Positions 54,301 through 57,777 of a DNA stretch of 64,000 nucleotides are shown here, in pieces. The stretch lies in contig JAJVDF010000219.1 of the NCBI GenBank assembly GCA_022410635.1, forward strand, positions 651,455-715,454. Direction: 5' to 3'. The stretch comes from Tretioscincus oriximinensis. Lineage: Eukaryota > Chordata > Lepidosauria > Squamata > Gymnophthalmidae. A program made the translations under genes and the position numbers. Numbering within the stretch: the stretch's first letter is position 1; each line of letters opens with the position of its first letter. Below the pieces are notes generated by a model. That model was given only the letters and a program-made list of their open reading frames with translations, was not told the origin of the DNA and searched no databases.

Positions 54301-54784
54301 GTCAAGTATGAGTTGAAACCTATGGGTGATCTCAGGTTCCTGGCCCATTTCTGCATGATATCCTGACACTTGCTCAAATTTCAAAATATTACAGAACTGC
54401 AAGTGACCTCTCTACACAAAGGAGGTTTATATTCTTAGTTTATCTTTTTATGTTTTAGAATACACGTGGCTTTGATTTAAAGACAGGACATTTAATCTAG
54501 CATTTTCTTAATTAAAACGAGTAATTTTTAACTGACCAAATTATCCAGTTACCTACTAACACCAGAGGGTGCAACTGAGCTGCCGGGTCCTTCATCCAGT
54601 CATCGTTGGACAGTTCAATGGTAGCATCCACATGTTTGGTTTCATGGCAAAGTAAATCCATCACTGTCTTCTCCTCTCCAGTCTCTAGAGCATTCTTTAA
54701 TCTTGTAACCAAATCTGAGTTGAGTGGGTGATCAGGAATATAATCAAAGGAAGACCTCGCCTGTTTTTTGTGGTTGGAAATCAT
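7645..54784 (-). CDS. ASB18: ASB18, ankyrin repeat and SOCS box protein 18 (whole gene, six coding exons)
   Basis: Coding segments in transcript order are 54784-54553, 37159-37007, 31832-31565, 10966-10462, 9306-9193 and 7830-7645. They sum to 1458 nt, 486 codons with stop and no internal stop. Every junction is GT/AG and intron phases 1, 1, 2, 0, 0 agree. The product has a conserved N-terminal block (residues about 14-70), about six ankyrin repeats (about 139-375) and a C-terminal SOCS box (about 440-485). ASB proteins are known as substrate receptors of elongin B/C-Cul5-Rbx2 ubiquitin ligases; the substrate of ASB18 is not evident. Recalled human ASB18 is about 466 aa and aligns without gaps over exons 5-6. 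The extra length here lies at the N-terminus and at the exon 1/2 junction, which is the least certain splice. Identity is very secure; the start and exon 2 acceptor are inferred. Confidence 0.93.
7961..8163. mobile_element. Penelope-like element foldback 1 with hammerhead-like cores
   Basis: Two copies of the same 3' terminal sequence lie head to head, arms about 80 bp each, centred near 8083. The right arm reads CTGAAGAAGTAGACTTGTC then TATGAAAGCTTATGCC. This resembles a small type I hammerhead ribozyme, with core CTGANGA, a hairpin stem II, then GAAA and a short stem III. The left arm lacks the CTGA part. The outer left edge carries AATAGCCGTGTTAGTCTG. It lies in ASB18 intron 5. Confidence 0.7.
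8640..8884 (+). repeat. CR1-like LINE 3' end
   Basis: Contains GGATGGATGCCTGGATG, TGCAGGGAATCATGAACAGG and GACTTGATGGGCTGTGGCCT, ending in TTCTTATGTTCTTA units. Same family as the coding copy at 15.69 kb. 5'-truncated. Confidence 0.88.
9193..9306 (-). CDS. ASB18: ASB18 coding exon 5
   Basis: Encodes 38 residues (387-424), starting [20 protein letters not shown] and ending PKEEFQ. This is collinear with the human segment as recalled, and forms the linker between the last ankyrin repeat and the SOCS box. The acceptor reads cattcttag and the donor CAG|GTGAGA is near consensus. Both flanking introns are phase 0, so the exon is symmetric and could be skipped without a frameshift. Confidence 0.93.
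9687..9898. mobile_element. palindromic hAT-like MITE, copy 1
   Basis: A near-perfect foldback. Termini are TAGGCTGACCAGATGACCCC and its inverse; the arms contain TGAAAACCC and TGCCTCCCAGTTTTTTCTGAGG-like segments around an A/T-rich centre. No coding capacity. Confidence 0.88.
10014..10370. mobile_element. MITE with GGTGCATCCAGAC termini
   Basis: Starts TAGGGTGCATCCAGACA and ends TAGTCTGGATGCAGCCTTA, about 17-bp inverted termini around about 320 bp of non-coding DNA. Similar termini occur near 17461, 47098 and 50850, so this is a dispersed family. It ends about 90 bp from exon 4. Confidence 0.6.
10462..10966 (-). CDS. ASB18: ASB18 coding exon 4 (main ankyrin block)
   Basis: The largest exon, 505 nt, encoding residues 218-386. 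Ankyrin repeats are visible as [11 protein letters not shown] (about 239-249), [11 protein letters not shown] (about 272-282), a linker helix [14 protein letters not shown] (about 293-306), [20 protein letters not shown] (313-332) and a terminal degenerate repeat with [14 protein letters not shown] (343-356). It ends with TLLNHGS and WPTAFIK, which matches the ASB18/ASB10 family ahead of the SOCS region. The acceptor is tgccttccag and the donor AAG|GTATTT, phase 0. An L1 fragment lies about 100 bp upstream in the intron, antisense to the gene. Confidence 0.95.
11060..11629 (+). repeat. L1 LINE 3' end, sense on plus strand
   Basis: The frame at 11064-11492 gives [20 protein letters not shown], a segment like the L1 ORF2 C-terminus. 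It is followed by a G-rich 3' UTR start (gggggtgtggggaggg) and an A-rich tail at about 11590-11629. Antisense to ASB18, about 95 bp upstream of exon 4. Confidence 0.8.
11970..12412 (-). repeat. SINE A copy 3, split by a nested LINE tail
   Basis: Minus-strand SINE A with an AAGAAGAAG (inverse TTC) tail. It is interrupted at 12075-12202, after which the body resumes with TTCTATCTTTCCCACCA. Apart from the insert it is full length and well conserved. Confidence 0.88.
12075..12202 (+). repeat. nested LINE 3' tail inside SINE A copy 3
   Basis: A 128-bp insert with TAAGCCGCCCTGGACACCTT and an (AAATA)n end. It is flanked by ATTC on both sides, which looks like a short target-site duplication. The 3' end is the one shared by SINE B and the LINE near 25.1 kb. 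Confidence 0.75.
12413..13650. other. intron 3 stretch without recognised gene
   Basis: AT-rich intronic DNA. A weak L1-like frame at 12550-12760 was not convincing. No exon of ASB18 falls here. Confidence 0.45.
13870..14083. repeat. 214-bp long inverted repeat
   Basis: Two arms of about 107 bp meet near 13977. CTCGCCTCCAGCAGAGGAAA on the left pairs with TTTTCCTCTGCTGGAGGCGAG on the right, and the outer ends are TAGTTGCTCCAATGCTGGAA and CCAGCACTGGAGCAGCTA. GC-rich compared with its surroundings. Probably a foldback DNA transposon. Confidence 0.8.
14109..14193 (+). repeat. 14-bp minisatellite (TGTGCGCCCGTGTA)n next to an assembly gap
   Basis: Five near-exact units follow a CA/TG- and CG-alternating segment and run straight into the gap. 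Alternating purine/pyrimidine makes Z-DNA formation possible. Confidence 0.9.
14194..14772. other. assembly gap (579 N)
   Basis: All bases unknown. The left flank is minisatellite, so the gap probably hides more of it. Confidence 0.99.
14773..15290 (+). repeat. LTR-like segment
   Basis: Contains TGATAAAAGCCGAAGC and closely spaced AATAAA signals (about 15011 and 15106), a pattern seen in R-U5 regions of retroelement LTRs. No paired copy or target duplication was found, partly because the gap removes the left side. Confidence 0.3.
15690..16443 (+). repeat. CR1-like LINE 3' region with RT C-terminus
   Basis: The frame at 15703-16035 encodes [20 protein letters not shown] and [12 protein letters not shown], the conserved C-terminal motif of CR1-clade reverse transcriptases. 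The untranslated 3' end follows, with TTCTTATGTTCTTATG. This is the longest CR1-like copy in the window, 5'-truncated, with a frame ending at 16033. Not a host gene. Confidence 0.92.
17000..17640. other. AT-rich intronic block, no repeat recognised
   Basis: Several TAAT/ATTA and TTTATCAT motifs. It could contain regulatory sequence, but nothing specific can be claimed. Confidence 0.3.
17658..17898. mobile_element. mariner/Tc1-type MITE
   Basis: Inverted termini CAAGGTGCTTCAAAA and its inverse, arms about 95 bp, flanked by TA on both sides as expected for Tc1/mariner target duplication. The spacer is about 50 bp and non-coding. Confidence 0.85.
18270..18356 (-). mobile_element. Penelope-like 3' end, minus
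   Basis: Inverse of the CTGAAGAAGTAGACTTGTC motif and GAAAGTTCATGCTGCC, matching the other hammerhead-like tails. Solitary arm. Confidence 0.65.
18380..19080 (-). repeat. CR1-like LINE 3' region, minus
   Basis: Minus-strand frames give [20 protein letters not shown], the same RT C-terminal motif as the 15.69-kb copy, followed by its 3' UTR. Several frameshifts; old copy. Confidence 0.88.
19166..19398 (+). repeat. SINE B copy 2
   Basis: Same head, body and AAATA tail as the copy at 5155, with a short internal deletion before the 3' end. Confidence 0.88.
19640..20380. promoter_or_regulatory. candidate conserved non-coding block in intron 3
   Basis: About 740 bp with no recognised repeat and mixed motif content: CCAATAGAAGCTGACAAATC, GTAAATTAATGTGATAAGC, TGATGAAAAG and several CAAAT/ATTTG pairs. 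Such repeat-free islands within a repeat-rich intron are often under constraint. No exon signal. Confidence 0.3.
20508..20595 (+). repeat. LINE 3' tail fragment
   Basis: TTAACCACCCTGAGGCCTTC followed by (AAATA)n, the same terminal sequence as near 25.1 kb and in SINE B. Confidence 0.6.
20808..21166 (+). mobile_element. Penelope-like element 3' region
   Basis: Collinear with the copy at 52225, including ACAATTTGTCACCTTATCAC-like stretches and TATAAATACCTGACCCTGAC, ending with CTGAAGAAGTAGACGTGTC and TACGAAAGCTTATGCC. Best-preserved hammerhead-like stem II (GTAGAC/GTCTAC) in the window. Confidence 0.7.
21270..21590. repeat. MITE family F copy
   Basis: Contains GGGCTTTTTCC, CTCTGAGAACCATTCCCATC and a terminal AGGTAAGTTTAAGAATGC. 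Its right end was the landing site of the L1 that follows. Confidence 0.5.
21609..22394. repeat. 5'-inverted (twin-primed) L1 insertion
   Basis: ORF2 C-terminal coding is on the minus strand from about 22170 down to 21609, with [10 protein letters not shown] and [14 protein letters not shown]. The G-rich 3' UTR start and A-rich tail are on the plus strand (about 22258-22394). The unit is flanked by an 18-bp direct repeat AAGAATGCTTTTGGAATG at 21591-21608 and 22395-22412. Confidence 0.85.
22413..23429. other. intron 3 stretch without recognised gene
   Basis: No exon, RNA or clear repeat found. The GC-richer section at about 22730-22990 has an open plus-strand frame without any family resemblance. 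Confidence 0.4.
23430..23712. repeat. MITE family F copy
   Basis: Ends with GGTCTTCAGCAACCGTTCTC and AAGGTAAGTGCGAAAAAGCC, the clearest right terminus of the family. Internally it has CTTTCTGTGTTCTACATACA, shared with the 56.4-kb copy. Confidence 0.55.
23886..24184 (+). repeat. SINE A copy 4
   Basis: Well-conserved plus-strand copy with GGGTTTCGAAGCCCTGTGTG, AACCCAGCTATTCGAAAGC and a short TTC tail. Confidence 0.92.
24340..24475 (+). repeat. CT-rich low-complexity tract
   Basis: TCC/CTC/CCTCTT runs over about 135 bp; not attached to a recognised SINE. Confidence 0.9.
24940..25210 (+). repeat. LINE 3' end sharing its tail with SINE B
   Basis: Contains GAACCTGGCCTTTTGCTG and TTAACCGCCCTGAGACCTTA, then (AAATA)n. 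The last 40-50 bp match the SINE B 3' end, which suggests this LINE family supplied the SINE's retrotransposition machinery. Confidence 0.7.
25321..25540 (-). repeat. old CR1-like LINE 3' end, minus
   Basis: Inverse of the TTCTTATG end, with GCTGGATTGGCCCAGTCTA and a diverged 3' UTR. Less similar than the other copies, so probably an older subfamily. Confidence 0.65.
25541..27522. other. intron 3 stretch without recognised gene
   Basis: No exon or RNA recognised. A short near-palindrome at about 27275-27345 (AATGTGCACA...TGTGCACACTTAGATT) is the only clear local structure. Confidence 0.4.
27529..28294 (-). mobile_element. solo LTR of an endogenous retrovirus-like element, 766 bp
   Basis: On the minus strand it starts TGTTGGGATTATCC and ends GAACCCCCGCTA. 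AATAAA lies at 27705-27710 inside. It is flanked by the 6-bp direct repeat GGGACT at 27523-27528 and 28295-28300. No internal viral coding sequence lies next to it, so this is a recombined solo LTR. The ends are TG...TA rather than TG...CA. Confidence 0.82.
28785..29340 (+). mobile_element. asymmetric non-autonomous DNA transposon, copy 2, internally duplicated
   Basis: Collinear with the 5590 copy, but the GGGTGCCTTCAGGAGCT segment occurs twice (about 29006 and 29148) and GTGTGTGAGAATTTTT is repeated. It ends in a C-run/GTCTTCCGGTCAGCCTA terminus. Confidence 0.65.
29741..30048 (-). repeat. CR1-like LINE 3' end, minus
   Basis: Inverse of the family 3' end: CATAAGAACATATGAAGAAC, GTCCAGCATTCTGTGTCACA and TACCCTTGGTGTCCATAAAC. 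Three unresolved bases inside. Confidence 0.88.
30049..31125. other. intron 3 stretch without recognised gene
   Basis: Nothing recognisable beyond single-nucleotide runs. Confidence 0.45.
31126..31446 (-). repeat. SINE A copy 5, with a (TTG)n instead of (TTC)n tail
   Basis: Minus-strand, full length. The tail on the SINE strand is (TTG)9 where other copies have TTC. The head ends 118 bp below exon 3 of ASB18. Confidence 0.92.
31565..31832 (-). CDS. ASB18: ASB18 coding exon 3 (first ankyrin repeats)
   Basis: Encodes residues 130-217, beginning [10 protein letters not shown], which is close to the human [10 protein letters not shown] as recalled. It carries the first ankyrin repeats: [20 protein letters not shown] (about 140-159), [15 protein letters not shown] (about 171-185) and EAPLHLC (about 205-211). 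The acceptor is gcactgtag with a modest pyrimidine tract; the donor is GG|GTAAGG, leaving phase 2. The exon is hemmed in by two SINEs of one family in opposite orientation, about 118 bp and 90 bp away. Confidence 0.95.
31922..32219 (+). repeat. SINE A copy 6, in opposite orientation to copy 5
   Basis: Plus-strand, nearly full length (the first bases of the tRNA-like head are missing), ending in (TTC)6. Together with copy 5 it encloses ASB18 exon 3. Confidence 0.92.
32220..33250. other. intron 2 stretch without recognised gene
   Basis: No exon, RNA or clear repeat seen. Confidence 0.45.
33530..33752 (+). mobile_element. asymmetric non-autonomous DNA transposon, copy 3 (3' part)
   Basis: Shares ACTGAGGGGAGGATGCCTTC and the GGGAGGCGGGGTA-like 3' part with the copies at 5.6 and 28.8 kb. 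Confidence 0.55.
33763..33962. mobile_element. palindromic hAT-like MITE, copy 2
   Basis: TAGGCTGACCAGAGGACCCC at the left and GGGGTCATCTGGTCAGCCTA at the right. It sits only 10 bp after the asymmetric element. Confidence 0.88.
34070..34135 (-). repeat. CR1-like LINE terminal fragment
   Basis: Short inverse 3' end, AACATAAGACAAGTCTTACTGG; heavily truncated. Confidence 0.5.
34136..35400. other. intron 2 stretch without recognised gene
   Basis: Contains a short (AAAT)-rich tail at about 34140-34185. Otherwise nothing recognised. Confidence 0.4.
35408..35505 (+). mobile_element. Penelope-like 3' end, plus, diverged
   Basis: CTGAAGAAATAGACTTGTC followed by TATGGAAGCTCATGC and CTCTAAGGTGCTATGAG; an older copy of the hammerhead-like tail. 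Confidence 0.6.
35573..35815. repeat. AT-rich tandem duplication, 133-bp period
   Basis: Two near-identical units (from 35573 and 35706). Each carries hairpins: ATATCAATA-TTC-TATTGATAT and ATTCATATATGAAT. Few differences between the units, so the duplication looks recent. Confidence 0.85.
35836..36028. mobile_element. Penelope-like element foldback 2
   Basis: Same head-to-head layout as the 8.0-kb foldback. Arms run from AGCAAAGGAGCTAGCAGC to GCTGCTAGCTCCTTTGCT, centred near 35920. Here the left (minus) arm keeps CTGAAGAAGTAGACCTGTC and the right arm lost it. The right outer edge is GCTAGACTAACACGGCTATT. Confidence 0.72.
36029..37006. other. intron 2 stretch just 3' of ASB18 exon 2
   Basis: No repeat or exon recognised; scattered AGATTA/TAATCT motifs resemble old DNA transposon debris. 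Confidence 0.35.
37007..37159 (-). CDS. ASB18: ASB18 coding exon 2
   Basis: Encodes residues 78-129, including [16 protein letters not shown] and a following NVVFQVNK segment typical of ASB18 before the ankyrin repeats. The donor is G|GTACTC in phase 1. The acceptor at 37160 (gcaccag) is the only AG I found that matches the phase of exon 1, but its pyrimidine tract is weak. The frame stays open upstream to an ATG at 37260-37262, adding about 34 residues. The exon may therefore also be used as a first exon with its own start (see the TATA entry). The 3' boundary is secure; the 5' boundary is moderate. Confidence 0.82.
37303..37309 (-). promoter_or_regulatory. TATA box of a possible internal ASB18 promoter
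   Basis: TATAAAA on the minus strand lies about 40 bp before the ATG at 37262, which opens into the exon 2 frame. Spacing would allow a start site near 37277 and a very short leader. Two CAATTG E-box-like motifs lie further upstream. This would give a 442-residue isoform starting [20 protein letters not shown]. Inferred from sequence only. Confidence 0.35.
37310..38235. other. intron 1 stretch upstream of ASB18 exon 2
   Basis: Would be the upstream region of the proposed internal promoter. No repeat recognised up to about 37.9 kb. It contains CAATTG twice and a CACATGA element within 170 bp of the TATA box. Confidence 0.35.
38241..38560. repeat. MITE family F copy
   Basis: AGGGCTTTCTCGCACTTGCC at the left, CGAATGGTCTCTAAGGACC, and CCTAGCCTAGAAATGGATGC inside; the right end is less clear. 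Confidence 0.5.
38892..39195 (+). repeat. SINE A copy 7, most complete head
   Basis: Starts GGCACAGATAGCTCAGT, which resembles the tRNA A-box region (TAGCTCAGTNG), followed by GGGTTTCGAAGCCCTGTGT as B box. Best evidence that family A is tRNA-derived. Confidence 0.92.
39470..39715 (+). repeat. SINE B copy 3
   Basis: TTTGGTGTAGTGGTTAGAAT head and (AAATA)n tail; a few small deletions. Confidence 0.88.
40541..41035 (+). repeat. SINE A copy 8, split by a CR1-like fragment
   Basis: An old SINE A whose two halves (40541-40666 and 40915-41035) are collinear with the other copies once the insert is removed. Confidence 0.75.
40667..40914 (-). repeat. CR1-like LINE 3' end nested in SINE A
   Basis: AAGAACATAAGAAGAGCCAT start, GAGCCCATCTAGTCCAGCAT and TTGTCCATAAACCTGTCTAG; minus orientation. 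Confidence 0.88.
41536..41609 (+). repeat. canonical CR1 3' terminus
   Basis: GGGTTGGACCTGATGACCCT, CCCTTCCAACTCTATGATTC and (ATTCTATG)n. This is the classical amniote CR1 end, distinct from the TTCTTATG family. Confidence 0.92.
41944..42142. mobile_element. palindromic hAT-like MITE, copy 3
   Basis: Full foldback with TAGGCTGACC/GGTCAGCCTA termini, flanked by atgtagat and atggagat, an 8-bp duplication with one mismatch as expected for hAT elements. Confidence 0.92.
43090..43348 (+). repeat. SINE B copy 4
   Basis: Best-preserved copy: GTATGGTGTAGTGGTTAGAG head, CAGCTGGGTGACCTTGGGTC body, AATAAATAAA tail. Confidence 0.9.
43685..43900. mobile_element. palindromic hAT-like MITE, copy 4
   Basis: TAGGCTGACCAGATGACCCC at the left and GGGGCCATCTGGTTAGCCTA at the right. 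CCTTAGA occurs at both flanks as a probable target duplication. Confidence 0.88.
43905..44165 (-). repeat. SINE A copy 9, minus
   Basis: Starts with inverse TTC tail GAAGAAGAAC and runs to GGCTTCAAAACCCCATCTCC; the head is truncated. Confidence 0.85.
44444..44490 (+). repeat. CR1-like LINE terminal fragment
   Basis: TTGATGGGCTGTGGC followed by CTCTTCTTATGTT; 3'-most 50 bp only. Confidence 0.6.
44823..45015 (+). mobile_element. Penelope-like 3' end, rearranged
   Basis: Inverse terminal block (AGATAAATAGCCATGTTAAT) on the left and a plus-strand CTGAAGAAGTAGA/GAAAGCTTATGCC on the right. This could be a foldback whose left arm has decayed. Confidence 0.5.
45016..45915. other. intron 1 stretch without recognised gene
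   Basis: No exon or repeat recognised. Confidence 0.4.
45920..46075 (-). repeat. CR1-like LINE 3' end, minus
   Basis: CATAAGAACATAAGAGAGCC and a diverged 3' UTR. Confidence 0.8.
47096..48075. mobile_element. GC-rich foldback DNA transposon with internal inverted copies
   Basis: Outer ends TTAGGCTGTGTTCACAC and GTGTGCACGCAGCCTTA are inverted. Inside, CCTGCTTTCAGGGGCTGCTG (from about 47641) faces two direct copies of its inverse (about 47818 and 47929). Open frames here are by-products of GC content. Confidence 0.6.
48235..48357 (+). repeat. compound microsatellite
   Basis: Three ATTAATGCTTA units, then (TTC)4, (TTA)8 and (CTA)9 and a short (TTA) end, in one uninterrupted run. Confidence 0.92.
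48712..48893 (+). repeat. CR1-like LINE 3' end
   Basis: TGCAGGGAGTCATGAACAGG to TTCTTATGTTCTTATG; strongly truncated but little diverged. Confidence 0.9.
49664..49841 (+). repeat. SINE A copy 10, 3' end with long pure (TTC)n
   Basis: Only the last 84 bp of the SINE remain, followed by more than 30 perfect TTC units that run into an assembly gap. Confidence 0.92.
49842..50291. other. assembly gap (450 N)
   Basis: Unknown bases directly after the (TTC)n tract. Confidence 0.99.
50387..50582. mobile_element. palindromic hAT-like MITE, copy 5
   Basis: TAGGCTGACC/GGTCAGCCTA termini; flanks gtttaatg and gcataatg fit an 8-bp duplication with two changes. Confidence 0.9.
51180..51375. promoter_or_regulatory. 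candidate conserved non-coding element with POU and homeodomain motifs
   Basis: TAATTA at 51298-51303 overlaps into an octamer ATGCAAAT at 51303-51310. AAATTAGCATG and TGCATAATTTTTCG follow within 50 bp. Repeat-free. Typical enhancer-like grammar, but conservation is untested. Confidence 0.35.
51848..52020. repeat. MITE family F copy
   Basis: ATCATACTTACCTTCAAATA, TGGTCATTGGTAACTGTTCC and CCAACCCAGGAGCAGGATG; right end unclear. Confidence 0.45.
52225..52697 (+). mobile_element. Penelope-like element 3' region with ORF end
   Basis: An open frame gives [20 protein letters not shown] then [12 protein letters not shown], like the end of an element-encoded protein (IHKF/GLNRD pattern as in GIY-YIG-bearing retroelements). 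The 3' UTR and hammerhead-like tail CTGAAGAAGTAGACCTGTC, TACGAAAGTTTACGCC follow. The longest copy in the window. The clade assignment is an inference. Confidence 0.6.
53174..53325 (-). other. orphan exon-like open frame in ASB18 intron 1
   Basis: A strong acceptor-like tract (TTTTTTATTTTCCTTTGAAG) precedes 49 codons and a stop, with [20 protein letters not shown] and [20 protein letters not shown]. Not recognised as any family. It could be a chance frame, a terminal exon of an unannotated transcript, or repeat debris. Confidence 0.2.
53455..54277 (+). repeat. tandem array of four CR1-like 3'-end units
   Basis: Units at about 53455-53638, 53639-53868, 53869-54084 and 54085-54277. Each repeats the order: GCCACTAGAA-like start, ATTTGCAGG block, AGATGCTGGACTAGATGG-like block, then TTCTTATG or a decayed form. 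Monomers are 185-230 bp and diverged from one another. Confidence 0.8.
54553..54784 (-). CDS. ASB18: ASB18 coding exon 1
   Basis: Encodes residues 1-77. Diagnostic stretches are [13 protein letters not shown] and [15 protein letters not shown], which match the ASB18 N-terminus. The chosen start is the ATG at 54782-54784, with G at -3. The frame stays open a few codons upstream but with no further ATG, only a TTG. The human protein as recalled starts about nine residues further in, next to SSFDYIPD. The exon ends in phase 1 at donor G|GTAACT. An AG just upstream of the ATG (ctgcag) could be an acceptor for an upstream untranslated exon, so the transcription start is not fixed. Confidence 0.9.
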
Positions 54785-54843
54785 TTCTTGCCTGCAGATA
54801 TACAATGTCTGCTAGCTGTAAACAAGAAGGATTACTTGATTTG

Positions 54844-54853
54844 CTAAAAATAG
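54844..54853 (-). promoter_or_regulatory. MEF2-type site upstream of ASB18 exon 1
   Basis: CTAAAAATAG fits the MEF2 consensus YTAWWWWTAR exactly and lies 60 bp upstream of the ATG. MEF2 is a muscle transcription factor. As far as I recall ASB18 expression is muscle-biased, so a role is plausible but inferred. Confidence 0.45.
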
Positions 54854-54880
54854 AAAGTGCTTAACTCTTCCTTTAGCTTT

Positions 54881-54887
54881 AGGAATG
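54881..54887 (-). promoter_or_regulatory. M-CAT (TEAD) type site upstream of ASB18 exon 1
   Basis: Reads CATTCCT on the gene strand, the M-CAT core bound by TEAD factors in muscle promoters. It is 27 bp from the MEF2-type site. The pairing supports, but does not prove, a muscle promoter at this end of the gene. Confidence 0.35.
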
Positions 54888-55617
54888 GCAAGCAGGAAGG
54901 AGGGGAGATCATGAGGAAATCCTTGAGAAGAATCAATCCTAGTCAATAAACACTGTAATTTCCCCATTGTTCAGCAGGAATTTAAAAATACTGTGATAAT
55001 CATCTAAATAACTTCCCTTGACAAATGTTACTTTGCAGGGAAACAAAAGTTAGGGCTTTTTTGCACTTTGAATGGACTGGGATGCACTTTGAATTACCAC
55101 TTTTCATTGGTAATTGCCTTGTTATTGCCCATTATTTCAAAAGCATCCCTAAACTTTCCTTAAACCCACCTTGTATGGTCATTGGTCCACAGAAAAGATG
55201 GTTGGTTTACTAAAATAATTTAGANGCGAGTTTTGAATACAATTATTTGGACTATGTATATGGATCCCATAGCTAACATAGTCTTCGTTAATAAAATTGA
55301 AACATTCACATCCAGAGTTGCAAAATGTCCCAAAATGGGATGCATTGTTAAGGGGCTAGATGAGATTATGACTGAAGGACAGAAATTAAGAATGCATGAT
55401 TAGAAATGTCTTGGCTTCTTATGCAAACAGTTAGATATATAACTCTGCAATCAATTTTCTAACTAGCCAAGATGTCAAATACTTGCTTTAGGGGGAGTTC
55501 TGATAGTAGCACAAAAATNAGTAAAAGGTATGGTTGGATTGAAATGATAGAAAAAATGGTTTTGAATATCCTACTTGCCGAAGGTATTTCTGTTACCAGA
55601 AGCAATTGTTACATTGT
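54888..55617. other. region upstream of ASB18 exon 1
   Basis: No clear repeat. A CAAATG E-box-like motif lies near 55023. No CpG island. If the ASB18 promoter is here it is AT-rich and TATA-poor. Confidence 0.35.
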
Positions 55618-56012
55618 GTAGTGTAAGTGAAACCTAGTTATAACAAACACCAAGGGGTCAGGTTTGTTATAATGAAATTTTGTTATAGCGAAATTTTGTT
55701 ACAACAAAATACATTGTAACTAGGCTGACCAGATGACCCCGGGGGGGGGGGGGGACAGAAACCCGGTTTTAGAGTGTCTCACAGTTTTTGGTGAGGAAAA
55801 CGTTTTTCAAAAAAAGATTTTTTTAAAAAAATATTTAAAATTATTTTTCCTCAGGACAAACCGGGAGGCACCGCAAAACTGCCCCCCCCCCCAAATAGGT
55901 CAGCCTATTGTAACCAACGTTACTCTTATGAGTGTTCCACCAGGACTTTCAAATTTGTTACACTAAGAATTTTTTNCTATATTGGATTCTTTATAATGGA
56001 GTTTCACCTGTA
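55618..56012. mobile_element. Tigger/pogo-like DNA transposon relic
   Basis: Inverted ends GTGAAACCTAGTTATAACAAA and TTCTTTATAATGGAGTTTCAC, with TA at both outer edges. Interrupted by the palindromic MITE at 55721-55907. No transposase frame is left. Confidence 0.55.
55721..55907. mobile_element. palindromic hAT-like MITE, copy 6, nested
   Basis: TAGGCTGACCAGATGACCCC to GGTCAGCCTA with a long G-run. ATTGTAAC occurs directly at both sides, sharing the last base of the element. Confidence 0.92.
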
Positions 56013-56339
56013 TTAGTAGTTAAAGCAGTGGTGACCAGGATATGGAAGGAGATGCCAATTGCTTCAAAAAATGAACGGCATAGAAAATTGTGGGAAATAT
56101 TGATGAATAGGTGTGTGGCAAAATTTAATAGAGAGACATGTAATTTCCAGAAAAATATTTTTTTTAAAAAAGTGTTATATAATTTTCTATTGTATAAGAA
56201 GTAATTTGTTGTTTGTGGTACTGAATAGTATATATGTTATGGTTATTATATATAAAAAACACNCTTACATTGCNTGGACTGCTTTTAAGTAGTCCTTAAT
56301 CATTCCTATGCTGTGAAANATATTCCTAAAGAAAGTGGA

Positions 56340-56542
56340 CAAACTNTATTCTAGCCTTTCTGTGTTTTACATGTCTGTCACATGGAAGGTTTTCATCATA
56401 ATGCAAATNAGAAGAAGGAACCAGAATGGCTATTACAATTTTTGGGGGAATGTAAAAGGTGGGGAATATTTCCTTTAGCTAACAGATAGGGATGGTGCCC
56501 AGCAACCATTCTCTAAAGGTAAATGTGGAGGAGCCCTTGTTA
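56340..56542. repeat. MITE family F copy
   Basis: CTTTCTGTGTTTTACATGTC, GGGAATATTTCCTTTAGC and CAACCATTCTCTAAAGGTAA. Confidence 0.5.
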
Positions 56543-57300
56543 GCCTTGTTTTTNTTTGAGTTTTACTTCATTATTCCTTTATTCACTTTTTGTGTTTCTC
56601 TGTGCAAGTAAAAGATAGATTTCCCTCAGCTTTGACCAGAGAACTCAGAAGAAGCTTGTCCTTATTCCCACAGTTTTGTGTAATGCCTTCAAGACAAAGT
56701 GCGGTGCAGCTCTGAGTAAGATGAACTTGAAAGTNTTTCTGTGCAAATATGTGAACTGTATTGGGATGGGAACAGGGAGAGAGAGCAGAGGCATAAGCTT
56801 GCAGCAATGGTGGAGATAAGAGGAGTCAAGCAGAGAAATGGGAAGAAGATCCGNGATGTAAGACCCTCCCACTTGAGGTGGGAGACTTCACAGTTAAGGA
56901 CACATGGTGTGATGTCTCCGTGAACAGTCACCTTCATCTAGCCTCACACGCAGAAAAGCAGTGGCTTCTGATGAAACCAAACCATAAAATTTGAAGTTAG
57001 TTCTTTTCAAAAGTTTAAAATCCCATTTCTCAATCCTTCTGAAATATAAAATATCAAGATGCAGACTAATTTTACTTCCAACAGGATAAAGTCCTTTATG
57101 GAATCATCATGCTAAATCTGGATTATCTGTAGCATCACACATTTGCAAAGGCAATATGCTCCTTGCAGCTATGCCCATACCCACTCAGATTTAGTTAAGT
57201 ATGGATATGCTACTGCTACGTCTGGAACATAGATCTAGGTAGAGAGGTAGAAATGATCGATGTGATCTAGCAATATTCCAGGGGACTCTTAGGATGGATC

Positions 57301-57777
57301 AATGGAATGTTTACCTATTTTCCATTCCAGTTCTGTTTTTTTCCTTTTCTAAGTGAATAATAGCACTTTTGATTTTGCGTGATTTACTGTTAGCTGTTCT
57401 TTAATGCAGTATTTATCTAAAGCGACCAGGAGTTGTTTTAGTCCTTCTTTGGTTAGAGAGAGGAGGATTACATCATCAGCNTATAATAAGATGCGGATAG
57501 GACGGTTTGCAAGAATAGGAGCAGAAGTGCATTCCTCATCCATGTTTGTCACTAGTGAATTAATGTAGATGTTAAAAATAATGGGGGCAAGAATACAACC
57601 TTGTCTTAACCCATTTTGTGTCGGTACTTTGCTGGACAGAAGATTAGGAAAANGTTTTTTTAAAAAANTTTAAATTTCAATTTTACATTTTTTTTAAAAG
57701 TTCCTAAAAGTTATCCTTTATATGTTCAGTTGAATGCTACTGAAGTGCTGGTCGATGACCGTAATAAAATTATTCAT
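57301..57777. repeat. 5'-inverted (twin-primed) non-LTR retrotransposon
   Basis: The minus strand (about 57640 down to 57340) encodes GLRQGCILAPIIFNIYIN and XADDVILLSLTKEGLKQLL, reverse transcriptase motifs B and C, with one unknown base in the YADD position. The last about 90 bp are on the plus strand and end GTAATAAAATTATTCA. A 14-bp direct repeat TCTTAGGATGGATC flanks it (57287-57300, 57778-57791). Confidence 0.85.
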
